A stretch of DNA of 64,000 nucleotides. It comes from Lunularia cruciata. Taxonomy: Eukaryota; Streptophyta; Marchantiopsida; Lunulariales; Lunulariaceae. The DNA lies in the NCBI GenBank assembly GCA_948567375.1, contig OX419755.1:25498517-25562516 (forward strand), written 5' to 3'. Positions 11,719 to 23,153 of this stretch are shown here, one piece after another (the first letter of the stretch is position 1; every line of letters begins with the position of its first letter). Made by a program: the position numbers and the translations under genes. The notes beneath the pieces were generated by a model, which saw only the letters and a list, made by a program, of their open reading frames with translations, did no database searches and was not told where the DNA came from.

Positions 11719-12470
11719 TAGATGTCTCCTTGGAAGAAGAAGTTGGAGATGAGGAAGAAGACAAAGAAGGAGAGAGATTGTTCATCCTCCAAGAATTTGA
11801 GGCAAACTTAGAGGAAGGAAGAGATATGTATCTAGCTGCACAATTGGCCTTAATTTAGAGCCAAGCAAGGAATGGATTAAATATTGTCAATTGGGTTATA
11901 TAATCCCATAGTGGAAATATAGAGAGCTGCAAGAATGAGGAAGGCAATGGTATAGTCCTTGCACTACTGGTATTCCATTGTGGGAATAGAATCTCCCATA
12001 GACATTTATCCTTGGTGATGGTTCAAAGGTCTATCACTCACACAAACCCTTTGGCCGCTATGGTATGTCACTTAGAAAGACCAATCAACATATCTATAGA
12101 CAGATTCCTAGTACCATTGGCTAGTCAATGGATTAATGGGACAAACAAAGGAGCACTAATTTAACAATACAAATAACAAGCAATCCAAGGAATTGTGATT
12201 TACCACCTTTTATACCAACTAAGAAAGGAATGCATATTTTTATACTAGCCTTGTGCCGCATTGGCTTTCAAGCTCAAGGATCACAATACAATCCTATGGG
12301 TGGAGGAGTTCAAATTCCTATATTGTACTAGCCAATCTCTCTCGTAGACGGCGAGTTCTCCTTAATCTACAAGTTCACACTTCTCAAGGAATCCTTCAGC
12401 TATATGCTTTGGAATTCAAGATTACCCTTGCAAGGAGAGAAATCCTCTTATATATTGGGTCCTTCAAAGG
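11719..12470. other. 3' remainder of element H, no recognised motif
   Basis: An acidic reading (EEEVGDEEED...) continues the element-H protein to about 11850 in another frame. The remaining ~600 bp shows no motif and no match elsewhere in the window. Confidence 0.4.
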
Positions 12471-12716
12471 GTTCAAATACCTTGTTCATGAACCATTGGA
12501 ATTTGGCTGGAGCATTACAAAGCCCAAAAGGCATGACCTTGAAAGCATAAGTTCCCCAAGGTGAGGTGAATGTGGTGAGTTTTTGATGCTCTGGTGCAAT
12601 CTTGATTTGGTTATATCCACTTTAACCATCTCCAAAAGTATATCTCTCATGACCTGCAACCTTCTCCAAGATTCCATCAATGAATGGTAATGAGTAGTAG
12701 TCCTTCTTGGTAACAT
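12471..12716 (-). pseudogene. Gypsy RT fragment (C3)
   Basis: The sequence is closely similar to 55880-56110 in copy C1, which encodes the palm segment of gypsy RT (PFGLCNAPATF region read in reverse from the left edge). It is only ~80 codons long and is broken at both ends. It stops exactly where the C3 internal deletion begins. Confidence 0.6.
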
Positions 12717-12724
12717 TAAATCTA

Positions 12725-13783
12725 CTTCTCTACTCTTTCTACATAGACTCTTAATTTCTCTCCATCTCCTTACTTGAGAAAGGTAACCTCCCTTGTCAAT
12801 TTGTCATAACTCTCATGTGGAAGAAAGTTCTCAATGAGTGCTGAAGTCAAACTCTCCCAAAACTCTTCTTGCCCATCTCTCCTCTTTTTTTTTTGGTATT
12901 CTGATTCATAACATGTAAGTGCTGCATCCTCAAAGAAATCTGGTAATAATGAGGCCTACTCATTCTTCCTCCTCTTAGTTTCCTATGCAAGCTCTCTTGA
13001 AGTCTCTCACAAAGGCCTCCACATCTTCTTCATCCTTGCTAAAGAAAATTGAAAGTTTCCACATCTTAGCCCCTCACTATCTTTTTGTCTTTTCTCAATT
13101 TTTTTTCTTCTCAATTTTTTTTTATTTTTAGATTCTATAACTAATAGAGTATGTACATGAATAAAACCATTTGAGAATAATCCATCCTAGGGAATACAAA
13201 AGGTTTAGGTTGCTCCAAAATTTCTATAGCAAGATCAAATCCTAGAGTGCATATTAATCAAACCCCCCTCGATAGTTTATCCATAAGTTGAAAGATTATC
13301 TCCATCACTAATCTTGAGAACTAGCAGATGAAGGTGGTAGTATTTCTATAGCTGGACTAAGAATCTCTCCAAGAACCTTCACCAAAGTCTCTAAAAGTGC
13401 TTTTACTCCACTACACTCATGTTGTTTTGGAAGTCCTTCCACTCCACAAACCTCACACAAGTCCTTGGTCTTAGATCTTCTCCCTCCCAATCTTGGTGAA
13501 GAAGGTCCAACAGTCCTAATACCCTAAACCCTAAATAAGCCTCTCATTTCCCTCAATCTCTTGCTCTCAAAGGTAATGGACATGAACTTGCCTTATATCA
13601 CTTCTCTCTACATAGAAAGCACTCAGATTCACAATTTCCTCCAAGTGGTGTAGGTTTTTGGATCCTCTCAACACTTTCTTCAAATTCTATTCTAAACTCT
13701 CTTTTTCTCAAATCCCCCACAATCACCTCAAACCCTTGGAAAACCTTGCATAGTCTTAATTTCCACTCTTGGTGACCTTCCAT
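12725..13783 (-). pseudogene. Gag remnant of gypsy C3
   Basis: The minus-strand piece 13783-13598 (MEGHQEWKLRLCKVFQGFEV...ECFLC) and the piece 13490-13308 (LCEVCGVEGLPKQHECSGVK) match the gag N-terminal region of C1 at 62389-62207 and 62137-61898. Two Cys/His clusters are visible, one of CxxC...H type and one CxxCx8HxC. The 13100-12725 part matches C1 gag at 57900-57590. Stops and a poly-T tract interrupt the reading. Confidence 0.6.
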
Positions 13784-14185
13784 GTTCCAAAGATGAATCT
13801 AAACACTCAAACATACTTTTTGTTGCTCTCACATTCTTCATGCATGAGATCTAAGCTCTGCATAATTGACCCTTCCTCACAATGTCACACAAATCTCTCA
13901 ATTGGTATATCACAGTCCTTTGAAATTTTACATGCTTGATTAAAACTTCAAGGTGTCCATCCTTGTAAATTTTCAAATCTTTTCATTGAGCCATTTGGTC
14001 TAGGCACCTTTCTATTCAACACACATATTTCAGATTTGGTTTGAAAACCACCCCCTCACTTTAAAAACTTATAACTCTCTGTGCAAGAATGATCTCTCTC
14101 TAATTTTTGTGTGAACAACTAAGATACAATGCAATGAATCAGAAGCTAGCATAAAATGCAACAAATCAACAGCTAGGATACAATG

Positions 14186-14821
14186 AAATCACTTAGGATG
14201 AACCTCTAATGGCTATTATGGTAGCGCACCAGGGACTAAGAAGGCAAAGAACCCCAATTCCATTATACTCCTCCAAGGCTAACACTCAATGAGAGAGAGA
14301 TAGTTGCAAATGAAAGGATGATGAGTACCTCTTCACCCCTAGTTTATATACTTTTGAAATAGTTACACACCAAAGTTACTAATTATTGGACTCAAGTTAC
14401 TAGGCTAAAAGTCAAATAAAGTCAAAAAGCTAAAGGAATATCCATACTCATGGGAATATTCTCCTAAGCATGTGGTCTTATCTTGACCCAACCACTAAGT
14501 AAAGGATTCCCTCACATCGGCTATCCTTGGACTATAGAAGAATCCAAAAAAAAGGCTTGCGGGCCCAAAACTTCTCAACTCTTTCCTCAAAGCCAAACAC
14601 TTAAGAATCATATCAAGTCAACATACTAGAATCTAGAATAGTGGTGCTCATCCTTTCCACTTCCTCTAAATTAAGGTCACCTCTATCTTAGCTATGACTA
14701 ACTTTAGCTAATCATGACTAATGTAGAACCTTCCTTTATCTATATAACTAATATCTCTCAAGTATTTGCAATACCAAGCTAAATATCACAATACTACACA
14801 CATGCACAAATGGGTATTATA
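14186..14821 (-). repeat. 5' LTR of gypsy C3 (end eroded)
   Basis: It matches the family-C LTRs at 18316-19002, 46360-47046 and 63242-63934. The minus strand starts TATAATACCCATTTGTG at 14821 (family TGTAACACCC). The U5 end near 14186-14200 no longer matches, so a few dozen bases are lost. Confidence 0.75.
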
Positions 14822-16173
14822 CGACACCATCTCCTTGAGTCAACTTTGCTTCTTTGTTTTTGGATCTTCACCTCCACTCTCTTGTGCTGGCCCATCTTGG
14901 CAAAGTACTCATTCCTACTTTGGATTTGGTGAATGTATTGCTGCTCTTTTACATCCGCTTCTCTTCTCAAGTCTAAATGGAAGTATGACACCATCTTCTA
15001 CCTCTCTTTTGCACTCAATAGGTTCAGCGTGAGGTAAAAGTGTGCTACAAAAGGCACTAGGTAGTGAAGGGGCGATTGATCTCTCCAATTCCACAACATT
15101 TGCCTCGTTTGTTGGTGAAAACACTTCACTTGATTCACTAGTTCTATTGCAAACATCAGGTGAAAGAACATAGCATTGTGCTTCATTACATAAGTGGTTT
15201 GCTATGGCTTGAAAATTGCCATCATTGCCTTGATAACACTTCACCTTATTGGGTCTTGATAGGTATCCCTTTATACCCATTCTTCTCACGTTGAGCATTA
15301 AAGGAATTGCAGATTTTTGTGGTCTTTACTGTAGACTCTCCCTTCCCACAGAATGTTGCTTTGGTTACCTCATCACCCTTTCTTCCCAAGACCAATCTCC
15401 AATTTGACTTTGTCCATCAAGCCGGGTTGCCTTTCTTCCTTGCTGCCTCCAAACCCTCCTCACAATTACTCACTGCTACTTCTCGCATAAAACTTGGAAA
15501 ACTCAAGTTCCAATTCCATGCCAAGAAAGTGATCCAAAGTTTACTCAACACTTTGATCCTTGCTATGGCATCTAACCTCCAAATGATAGGATTTCTCTCT
15601 CCAAGTTAGAGACTCTTCTTTCCTCCGCTCATTGGCATCATACGATCTCTCACTCGTGGAAGTTGGAAGATAATTCTTCCATCTCCTAGATGCAAAATTC
15701 TAACTCCCTTAGGTTTCTTGAATATCAAACTCTTGGCTGGCTTTGTAACAAGCAATACTACTCAATGGCTTAAGATACTTATGTGATATTTCAAAAGTCC
15801 CTTGACAACATCTTGATTTTGTAGTTCTTTGCTGCGTAGTCATTCTTCAATCACTCCTCACTTGATAATCATCCATTTTGCATGCGTTCCTCTTATCACT
15901 GTCAATTTTATCCTGCTCACACCTTAGCCATTTTCTTGACTGTACATTCTTGTCTGGAAAACCCAAAGAAAAGTTGTTAAGCTCTCTTTGCTTCCAGCTG
16001 ATCCCCCCAAAGTGAAGTCTTCTTACTTTAGGTTTCTGCAACAATAAGTCCGATCTGAGTTCTTCATTTCTTGACACAAAGAAAATTACTCTGGGTTTGA
16101 CCAAAGACACGATTCTTCTTCTTTTGTTGCCATTCAGGTTCAATCTGACTTTGATTGTACACTTCTTCTTCAA
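14822..16173 (-). pseudogene. A-unit protein N-terminal domain, copy F
   Basis: The N-terminus is best kept here. MKKKCTIKVRLNLNGNKRRR begins at 16173, soon after the unit start, so translation of the family protein probably begins in this region. WITFLAWNWNLSFP lies at about 15500-15545, and the histidine/proline motif region is at 15298-14915 in two overlapping frames. Copies A, C and E carry the same blocks in the same order. Frameshifts near 15000-15190 and stops make it non-functional. Confidence 0.6.
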
Positions 16174-16206
16174 AATATAACAAACCCAAAAAATGTGGGT
16201 ACCATA
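14822..16206 (-). mobile_element. A-unit copy F, 5' 1.4 kb only
   Basis: The minus strand begins TATGGTACCCACATTTTTTG at 16206, the A-unit 5' end, and follows copies A, C and E up to the point just past their MVSHFHPDL motif. There it stops at the gypsy C3 LTR boundary (14821). The coiled-coil half and TATA region are absent from the far side of C3, so the 3' half has been lost rather than just displaced. Confidence 0.75.
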
Positions 16207-18315
16207 GTCTAGGACTTGATAATCTGTGTCCTCTTATAGATGGAAAAGGACTTAATCTAATTCAATGGCTTCAAGTTCAAGTTGTGGGGTCCATTTGGCA
16301 AAAAGAGAAGCAACAAAGTGACAACATTTGCAACTGATTTGGTCCTAAGAGGAAAAGTTTGGAGTTTTTTGACTATCAAAGGAGTTAAGGGAGGCATTAG
16401 GAGAGAAGAGACCAAGGTTGAAGAGAAAAGATTACAAGCTATAATTTGAAGACAAGAACCAAGTGATTTGAGTAGATTCTTAGTGGAATATGATTGATTG
16501 AATCAAAGAGAATAGAATTTATACCCAAGGTGCACAAATTGGATAATTTGGAGAGCTTTGTGAAACATTTTCATAATCTGTCAATGAGATTAGAGAGCAG
16601 ATAGAGTCTTTATTGTGTTGAGTACAAGAAATTCTATTTTTGGATCAATGTCAAATCAGATCTGGTCGACTGAAGTTGGAGCTCTAGACAATAAGGTATT
16701 GGAGATGAGATGATGATTAGATTTGAACTTTTAGTCACTCCTCAAGTTATGGTTCAAATCAGCTTATGAAAATTCCCAACATTTTAATGGTTAATTATTG
16801 CATCTCTATGAAAAGGTTTCATGGAAATTCTTTAAATAGAGAATTTAGGGTCTTGGATCAAGCATGCTTTGGTCTATAAAGCTCACAAGTTAGCACAACT
16901 CAAGAATTAATTCATATATAAGGATTGGAGTTGGATTAAACTATCAGAAGTTTTAAAGATTTAGACAAAGACACAACCAAATGCTATGAGAAATTTGGTT
17001 GGCTTTGGATCCATGGAGAGTGAGAGCTGATGCAACAAGTTCTACTAAAAGTACTATTGTAAGCTCAATAGAGTATTTATATCTTCAATTAGAATTGAAT
17101 GTCAAATCTCCTATTCTTATTACTATGATTGAAGATTTAAAGGTTGTTGGATTTTTTGTGAGGATCATGTGTACTTCTAATCCAAAAATTGGGGGAAAGT
17201 TGCCAAGAACCAAGATCAAACCCTCAATTAGGGATTTTGAAATTATGATGGAAACTACAAAAAAATTGGCCAATTTGTCAACAAAAAAATAATAGTTAAA
17301 TTGTGGCTTGCTTCATACCATTTGGAAGTTTATGTCACATTTTTAATTGAGTTGTAGATCATTCAAACCAAAGTAACACAAAAAAGCAATTCTCTATGCA
17401 TTTTTATATGAGTTGCTTAGAGTTTCCCCATAAAAAGGCATAGAATTTCTCAATGTTGAGTACATATTGGATTGAAAATTGAAGTACAAATTGGAAGAAA
17501 CTTGGAGTATAGAGCAAAAAGCTACTTTTGACCAAAAGCATGGAAAGAAATTGTTAAATTCTTGTGGTTGGATCCTCTCCTTGCTTATTTGTATGCCTTG
17601 TTGGCTTGGATTGTTGTTTGGGCTTTGCACTTTCATTCTTTCCTTCTAGGATTGATATATATTTCCCCTTGGTTATGTTGGAAGTGATGACCCGCTGACC
17701 AAGAGTGCATTTTATGATGTCAATTTAGGTTGCACATTACTCCCCTACTCGATATAAAAAATACTAGAAACAAGAGTGGAGGGTTCTGATGGTTGGGTAA
17801 CATGCATGCGCAGACTAATATTGATAGATTTACATACAACCTTTGATCTATTAGCTTGATAGCTAGGCACTTTGTGTGTTCCAAGAGAGAAAAATGCAAG
17901 TTATAATAGTTGGAAATATCTAGGTCTTGAAATTCATTGACTAGTGGAGCGGAATGGACTTTATTAAGTGTTTAGAAGGGTTCTTGAAGAAAAAGTCCTA
18001 TAACTCTTCATTAGGTATTGTTTTGGTATACCTCTTGCTCTTTTTCCAATCACTTTGGAGTCTTTTCTTTGGTGTCAATAATTGGGTTGCCACTTGCACA
18101 TATGGTCCACCAACACTAAAATGAGATGGTGACCAATTTTTTAGCATGTAGAGGAGAAATTGTATTGTCCAACATAGTCTTTGTGTCAATGTATTTAGAA
18201 ATAATAGTTTCATTGAGAAGAGCACCATTGAGAAAGAAATATTCCCCGTCTATTTCTTTGTCTTGGCAATTGATGTAATCATTGATATAGTAACATGAGG
18301 TTAACAAGGTGGTAC
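16207..18315. other. Unassigned 2.1-kb segment
   Basis: No LTR end, retroelement motif or match elsewhere in the window was seen. A weak plus-strand reading with stops runs from ~16440 to 17300; its best open part is 16999-17292 (97 codons). Short minus-strand readings lie at 17998-18307. None has a recognisable motif. This is the longest stretch I could not classify. Confidence 0.5.
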
Positions 18316-19002
18316 TATGGGCCGGCCTTTCTCTTGCTCAAGATGAACCTCAAATGGCTATTATGGTTGCACACCATGGACTAAGAAGGTAAAGAACCCC
18401 AATTCCGTCATACTTCTCTCTAAGGCTAACACTCCAAGACTCAAGACATTGCTCACTATAGAACTCAATGACAGAGAGATAGTTGAAAATGAAAGGATAA
18501 TGAGTACCTCCTCACCCCTAGTTTATATACTTGTGAAATAGTTATGCACCAAAGTTACTTATTACTAGAGTAACTCAAGTTACTAGGCTAAAAGTCAAAT
18601 AAAGTCAAAAAGCTAAATGAATATCCATACTCATGGGAATATTCTTCTAAGCATATGGTCTTATCTTGATCCAACCACTAAGTCAAGGATTCCTTCACAT
18701 GGGCTATCCTTGGACTATAGATGAATCTAAAATAAAGAGGCTTGTAGGTCCAAGAGTTCTCAACTCTTTCTTTAAAGCTAAATACCTAGGAATAATCCCA
18801 AATCAATACACTAGAAACCAAGATAGTGGTGCTCATCTTTTCCACTTCCTCTTAAGTAAGATCTACTCTATCTTAGCTAACTTTAGCTAATCATGACTAA
18901 TGTAGAATCAACCTTTATCTCCATATAAATAATATCACTCAAATATTTATCATATCAAACTAAATATCACAATATCATACATATGCACAAATGGGTGTTA
19001 CA
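18316..19002 (-). repeat. 3' LTR of gypsy C2 (687 bp)
   Basis: The minus strand starts TGTAACACCCATTTGTG at 19002 and ends ...GGCCGGCCCATA at 18316 (final CA mutated to TA). Its length equals that of the C1 3' LTR at 46360-47046. The polypurine tract CCGAGGGTAAA lies just upstream in the element (19003-19013). Confidence 0.85.
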
Positions 19003-19339
19003 TTTACCCTCGGACTACAATTTAACTTTGTCCTCAAAGTGAAGGTCTCTCTACCTTCTATGATACATCTTCAACTTATTATGGTTAATCCTATTAAATT
19101 GTCTTCCTTCCAATTCCTTGAGATCATAGGTGCAATTGCTCCACACCTTCTCCACTATGAAAGGTCAAAAGTACCTAGGTAAAAAATTTCTTTTGCACTC
19201 TCTTGAATCAAATGGAATCAAACAACATTACCCAATCACCTTCTTTGAAAGGCCCTAAACCCAAAGCTATTGGTAAGCTAATGCAATGTTGCATTTAGAG
19301 GATTGGTCTTCCATGTGACTCCAACTCTGTCTTGTACTC

Positions 19340-19732
19340 CTACAAGGTCACTTCCTTTAGATCCCTGTAACGGAAAGCAAATACATGAATGAATTTACGG
19401 AAAATCTCCTCAAATCTCACTTTCTCCTCCTTGGTAACATTTGGACCATACTTGAGGGTAGATAATTTCCTCTCTATCTCCTCAAGTGTCAATACTGATT
19501 TATCTAGGTCCTTCACAACCCCTAGCATAGGTGCAAAATCCATAGCACATAAGGGATACATATCTAAATCAAATTCAGATTTATCCTCCCATATGGTAGG
19601 CTCTTCCTCCATGCTTGTGTCCACACTTAAAGCTCTTTCTTTTGAATCTAATTCCCAATAATTAGAAGATGATGTATCTAAATGTGAAGTGTTGGTGGTG
19701 TTAGTCACAATCATAATGGTTTGATGGCCCAA
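19340..19732 (-). pseudogene. Gypsy pre-RT segment (C2)
   Basis: This 130-codon open stretch contains LTLEEIERKLSTLKYGPNVT and then EEKVRFEEIFRKFIHVFAF. That is the conserved segment just before RT in many gypsy polyproteins (E-F-x-D-V-F-A). It matches C1 at 56649-56353, where the reading enters RT (residues VKEEIDKLKKVGFI); here RT itself is deleted. It is collinear with the protease/RT linker of other plant gypsy elements. Confidence 0.7.
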
Positions 19733-20222
19733 TCCTCAAGTACCCTTTGTGCCATTGATCAATTATGGGAGCTACTCTCAACCATAGCCTTCCAAGAAGT
19801 AATCATACCTTGAATTTTGAACTCCCATAACTAAAACAACCACCTTATCCATCACTCCTACTGGTCAAACTTGTTTCTTGTTTGCCATGCTCACTATAAT
19901 ACCCATATTTTTTTTGCTTTTGTTGAGTTTTAAAGAAGAAGAAGTGTGTTGTTGGTGGAGAATTGAAGGCAAAAAGGAAGGAACAAGAGAAAAATTGCGC
20001 ATTTTGAGCCAACCTAAGGAAGTTGACTTTGTATTAGAGGAAGAAGAACTTGGATTGGATTGGAAGGACAGTAGGGATACTTCATTGAGGAATGAAAGTT
20101 GGAGGGCAGGATTATTGTGGGGCCCGTATCTTAGTGACCACATGTCCAAATCATGTGTGCTATATCTCATTGGAAGCATCTTTTTCAAGGCTTGCTTTTG
20201 TCATAAAAATGCAAAGTTTGGA

Positions 20223-20283
20223 GGTCTATAGCTATAGACCTCCTACTCTATACATCTACTTCTGAAGTAGATGTATAGAGTAG
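20223..20283. repeat. Two adjacent perfect palindromes
   Basis: GGTCTATAGCTATAGACC (20223-20240) is a perfect 18-bp palindrome. Next to it, the 20-bp arm at 20243-20262 is the exact reverse complement of 20264-20283, with one central base. No other A-unit copy shows them. Confidence 0.85.
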
Positions 20284-21055
20284 TTGAGCACTTTGGGTGT
20301 AGAGACTTTGGGTTAGAAGCTACTTTGCCTCAAGACAAAGGTGACCCTATCCAAGGTAGTCAAACATCAAATGCATGTGACTTTGGGGGTCTTGCTAGAG
20401 TCATTTGAGTAAGTTAAGAGTAGGGAAAGGAGATAGTGTTAGGATAGCAATGACTTCAAATTTCAGTCCTAATTGAAGATAGGATAGAATTAGAAGAGAA
20501 AATAACAATAGTGAATGAACCCAAAGTGCAAGAGACAAGGAAGAGGCAAGCAAAGGACACCAATATAAACAAGCTGTTAATTCATCTCAAGGACCGAGTA
20601 GATAGAAGATCAATGAAGTAGCAAACAACATTAGTCTAGATTAGATTTAGTACAAGCAGAATTAGATAATCTTTGTAGTGAGTTAGAGACTAAAAAGAAG
20701 TCCAAAGTTGTAAAGTAGGAGTGCAAGTGTCTTGAGATATTAGGAGAGAGTGGGTTGTGAGATCAGGAAGTATATAGATTACCCATGACCTTAATTTCAG
20801 ATTAGAGTGAAGAAGTAGCAGAAAAAGAAGATGTAGGAGTAGTATTAGAGAGACCCAAAGAGTGGGGAAGTGATAAAAGTAACATAGGGTTTAAGAGCCA
20901 AAGTAGAAGTAGACATTGGATTGGATTCATAACCTATTTGAGATTTGAATCAACATATATGAAGGAGTGAGTTTTCATTTCATATCTAGAGATTTGAAGT
21001 GGTAGTAAGATGATTCAGATTTGGAGATTTGTAGGAAGTAGTTGAGTGCTTTGCC

Positions 21056-21063
21056 TATTTAAA
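21056..21063 (+). promoter_or_regulatory. TATA-like box of A-unit copy B
   Basis: CCTATTTAAAGGTGGCATTT, about 665 bp before the unit's 3' end; retained despite the large internal deletion. Confidence 0.5.
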
Positions 21064-21722
21064 GGTGGCATTTGTAGCAAAATGTTGTTCAATATTAAAA
21101 TTTTTCAAGATAGATAAAGTGCAATGTTGTATGTTGTTGGTGCTTGTTGTTTGAGCTTAATTCCAAGTATCAAACTTGTGTGTGTTTGGGAGTGATCGGA
21201 GAATTTCAAAGTACAAGTCAGTATGTTTGTTAGATTCCATAATGCTAATCTTCATTTTGTATGTTTGACCTAAGTGAAGTGTAATCAAAATAATGCCTTG
21301 ATAGAGCTGTGAAGAATTGTAGTGTTGGTAGTATTCTACATTTTTGAGTGCAACATGAGTTTGACGTGAAGCAATTTCAATTAAGGAAGTTGTGTCTACA
21401 ATGGAGGAGTGGAACACAATTCTAAGGTGGAGTTGTTTTACAATGAAGTAGCCGTCTTGGGGAGAATCTGAATTATCACAATCAAGATTTGTTTGGACAA
21501 TCAGAGTTGTGATTAAGAGAGTTGTTAATTTAAGATGAGATTGTGATCAGTGCTTGTTACTCTCTTTTGGGTATAGTTTCTACTTGCAAGATTAAAGATG
21601 CAATCAAGAAGAACTAAGTGTTATTATTTTACTTTGTATTTGACCATTTTTTACTTGTATCTCTATGGGAACAAACTTTGGTTATTGATTACCACAAAAG
21701 TGATACTTGCCGGGTTGTCATA

Positions 21723-21883
21723 CTCACCACAAATATTGAAGGTCTATAGGGTATCATACCCAACTTCTTCATCAACCTCTCTAACATGGCATTCATTGCT
21801 GATCCTCCATCAACAAGTTCATCCTTGATGTTGTGACCATTCACTCTCACATCAATCTTGGAGGCATATTCACAAGCTTCCAT
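21723..21883 (-). pseudogene. Gypsy aspartic protease fragment (C2)
   Basis: The minus strand reads ASKIDVRVNGHNIKDELVDG and continues GSAMNAMLERLMKKLGM. The active-site motif is L-V-D-G-G-S where family members usually have D-S-G or D-T-G; C1 at ~56990 has the same D-G-G, so this seems to be a family trait. The reading is cut by A-unit copy B at 21722 and continues left of 19890. Confidence 0.7.
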
Positions 21884-23150
21884 GGTGCTGGTTTGGTATC
21901 CACCACCACCATTGATATTGGAGCTTTTGCCTTCTTCTTCCTCTTTCTCCTTGCAAAACTCAAACCACCTCTAAGCTCCTTTCTCAAAGTAGGGTTCAAA
22001 GCAATCAATTGGCCCATTATGATGTTAGCCTTGTGACTACCAACATCTTCCAACACATTGAGAATTTTTACTTTGAGATCAAGAAGTTTTCCATCCCCAA
22101 CTTCTTCCTTGGAGTCTTTATTATTGATGGTGTTGAGGTGCAAGTGCTCCTAGTAGACATAGGAGTATCTTTGCTAGGAGTGAATCCTTGAGAAGAGTGT
22201 ACATCCTCTACAAAACAAATAATCTTCTTCTCTTGTGAAAAAAGCTCTAAATTAAGACCTTTGGAGTTTGAGCACTCCTCCTTCTCATACTTGCTCTCAA
22301 CCACATCTATGGATACTATTCCCTTACCTTTTTTTGGATTAGGATTCACTTTGGTTTCACTACCCTTCTCTTTCCTTCTATTGGCTCCCTCATAGCCCCT
22401 TCCTCCATGGTAAGTGGAATTTGGGCAATTCCTTTGGATGTGGCATCTTCCTCCACAGCCAAAACAATTTCTATCATTGAAATTTTTGGTTGATTTAACT
22501 CCTCTATATGGATAGTTTCCATAACTCCTAGGCCCACCCCTTCTTTCTGATCCACCTCTCTCTTCTCCCATAGTTGCATTACATTGATCTTGAGATCTAC
22601 AAGTTGTTTTGTGATGGTTTGAAGTGGATCTTTTGGTGAAGGTGCAAGAATTGGAGCAACTACTATTTGTGATGCAACCTTTATTACCAAAGTATCAGAA
22701 GTTCCACCATACTTGTAGTCTTGAGCAGGATGCACAACCTTCTTGACCACCAAATCACTTTCATCTCCTTCCAAACTCTCCTCCATACGAATTGCAATCT
22801 TGATAGCTTCAACCTTGGACAAAGATTTCTCATATCTCACCTTACTTCTAATCTATGGTCTCAACACTCTCACCAAATTCTTGGTGAGTATAGCTCCTAT
22901 GCCAATTATGGTAGTCTCTACATCATCCTCACACTTCCTCAACACTATGTGAAATTTGGACTCCAACTTATCTACTCTTTCTACATAAACTCTCACTTTC
23001 TCTCCATCTCCTTGTTTGTGGAAGGTAACCTCACTCATCAATCTCTCATAACTCTCATCTAGAAGAATGTTCTCACTGAGTGTTGAAGTCAAAACCTCCC
23101 AAGACTCTTCTTATCCATCTCTCCTTTATCTCCTTTGGTATTCTGACTTG
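21847..23150 (-). pseudogene. Gag of gypsy C2 with CCHC zinc knuckle
   Basis: The piece 23092-22853 contains YERLMSEVTFHKQGDGEKVR, matching C1 at 57694-57440. It is followed by 22840-22346 and, in another frame, 22571-22068. The latter has the nucleic-acid-binding knuckle CFGCGGRCHIQRNC (Cx2Cx4Hx4C, near 22470) inside an Arg/Gly-rich stretch. The piece 22143-21847 (GSHKANIIMGQLIALNPTLR) links gag to protease. One frameshift and several stops are present. C1 has lost the knuckle segment, so this copy is the best guide to the family's gag. Confidence 0.75.
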
Positions 23151-23153
23151 ATG

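Larger units (their letters stand above)
9658..12470 (+). mobile_element. Element H: diverged relative of the A-units
   Basis: The start TATGGTACCCACATG at 9658 matches the A-unit 5' end (copy F reads TATGGTACCCACATT), and it interrupts the family-G LTR. The interior encodes a diverged form of the A-unit N-terminal domain (11176-11718). A solo LTR of family B is nested at 9927-10393. No A-unit-like 3' end could be found. The right limit is simply where the minus-strand gypsy copy C3 begins, so the 3' part has probably been lost. Confidence 0.55.
12471..14821 (-). mobile_element. Gypsy copy C3, heavily deleted
   Basis: The minus strand holds, from right to left, a 5' LTR, a gag leader region, gag pieces and a small RT piece. 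All match copy C1 (46360-63934). The RT piece (12471-12716) is joined directly to gag text (from ~12725), so protease and pre-RT are deleted. The leader next to the LTR is also missing relative to C1. The site that A-unit copy E occupies in C1 is empty here (ATATT once, at 13251-13255). Confidence 0.75.
19895..21722 (+). mobile_element. A-unit copy B, internally deleted (1828 bp)
   Basis: The left end TATAATACCCATATTTTTT and right end GGGTTGTCATA match the A-unit ends, and CTCAC flanks both sides (19890-19894 and 21723-21727). The matching place in gypsy C1 (56917-56921) has CTCAC once and no insert, a clean empty site. Compared with the 3.75-kb copies about half is missing: the conserved N-terminal domain is gone, while a coiled-coil trace (20500-20900), TATA box and 3' end remain. 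Two adjacent palindromes at 20223-20283 lie in the deleted region. Confidence 0.85.
18316..23153 (-). mobile_element. Gypsy copy C2, pol-deleted, interrupted by A-unit copy B
   Basis: From right to left on the minus strand: gag with a CCHC knuckle (23150-22070), protease (split at 21723 and 19894), pre-RT (19732-19340), a short post-integrase tail (19260-19003) and the 3' LTR (18316-19002). RT, RNase H and nearly all of integrase are missing. The join is near 19262, where text matching C1 at ~47300 abuts text matching C1 at ~56270. The 5' end is broken at about 23153, where element J begins. Confidence 0.8.

Noticed and set aside
9658..12470. Element H as a single A-unit with its own 3' end near 12470
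   Set aside because: No GGGTTGTCACA-like end, TATA box at the right spacing, or CCCTC duplication partner could be found, so the right boundary is left open.
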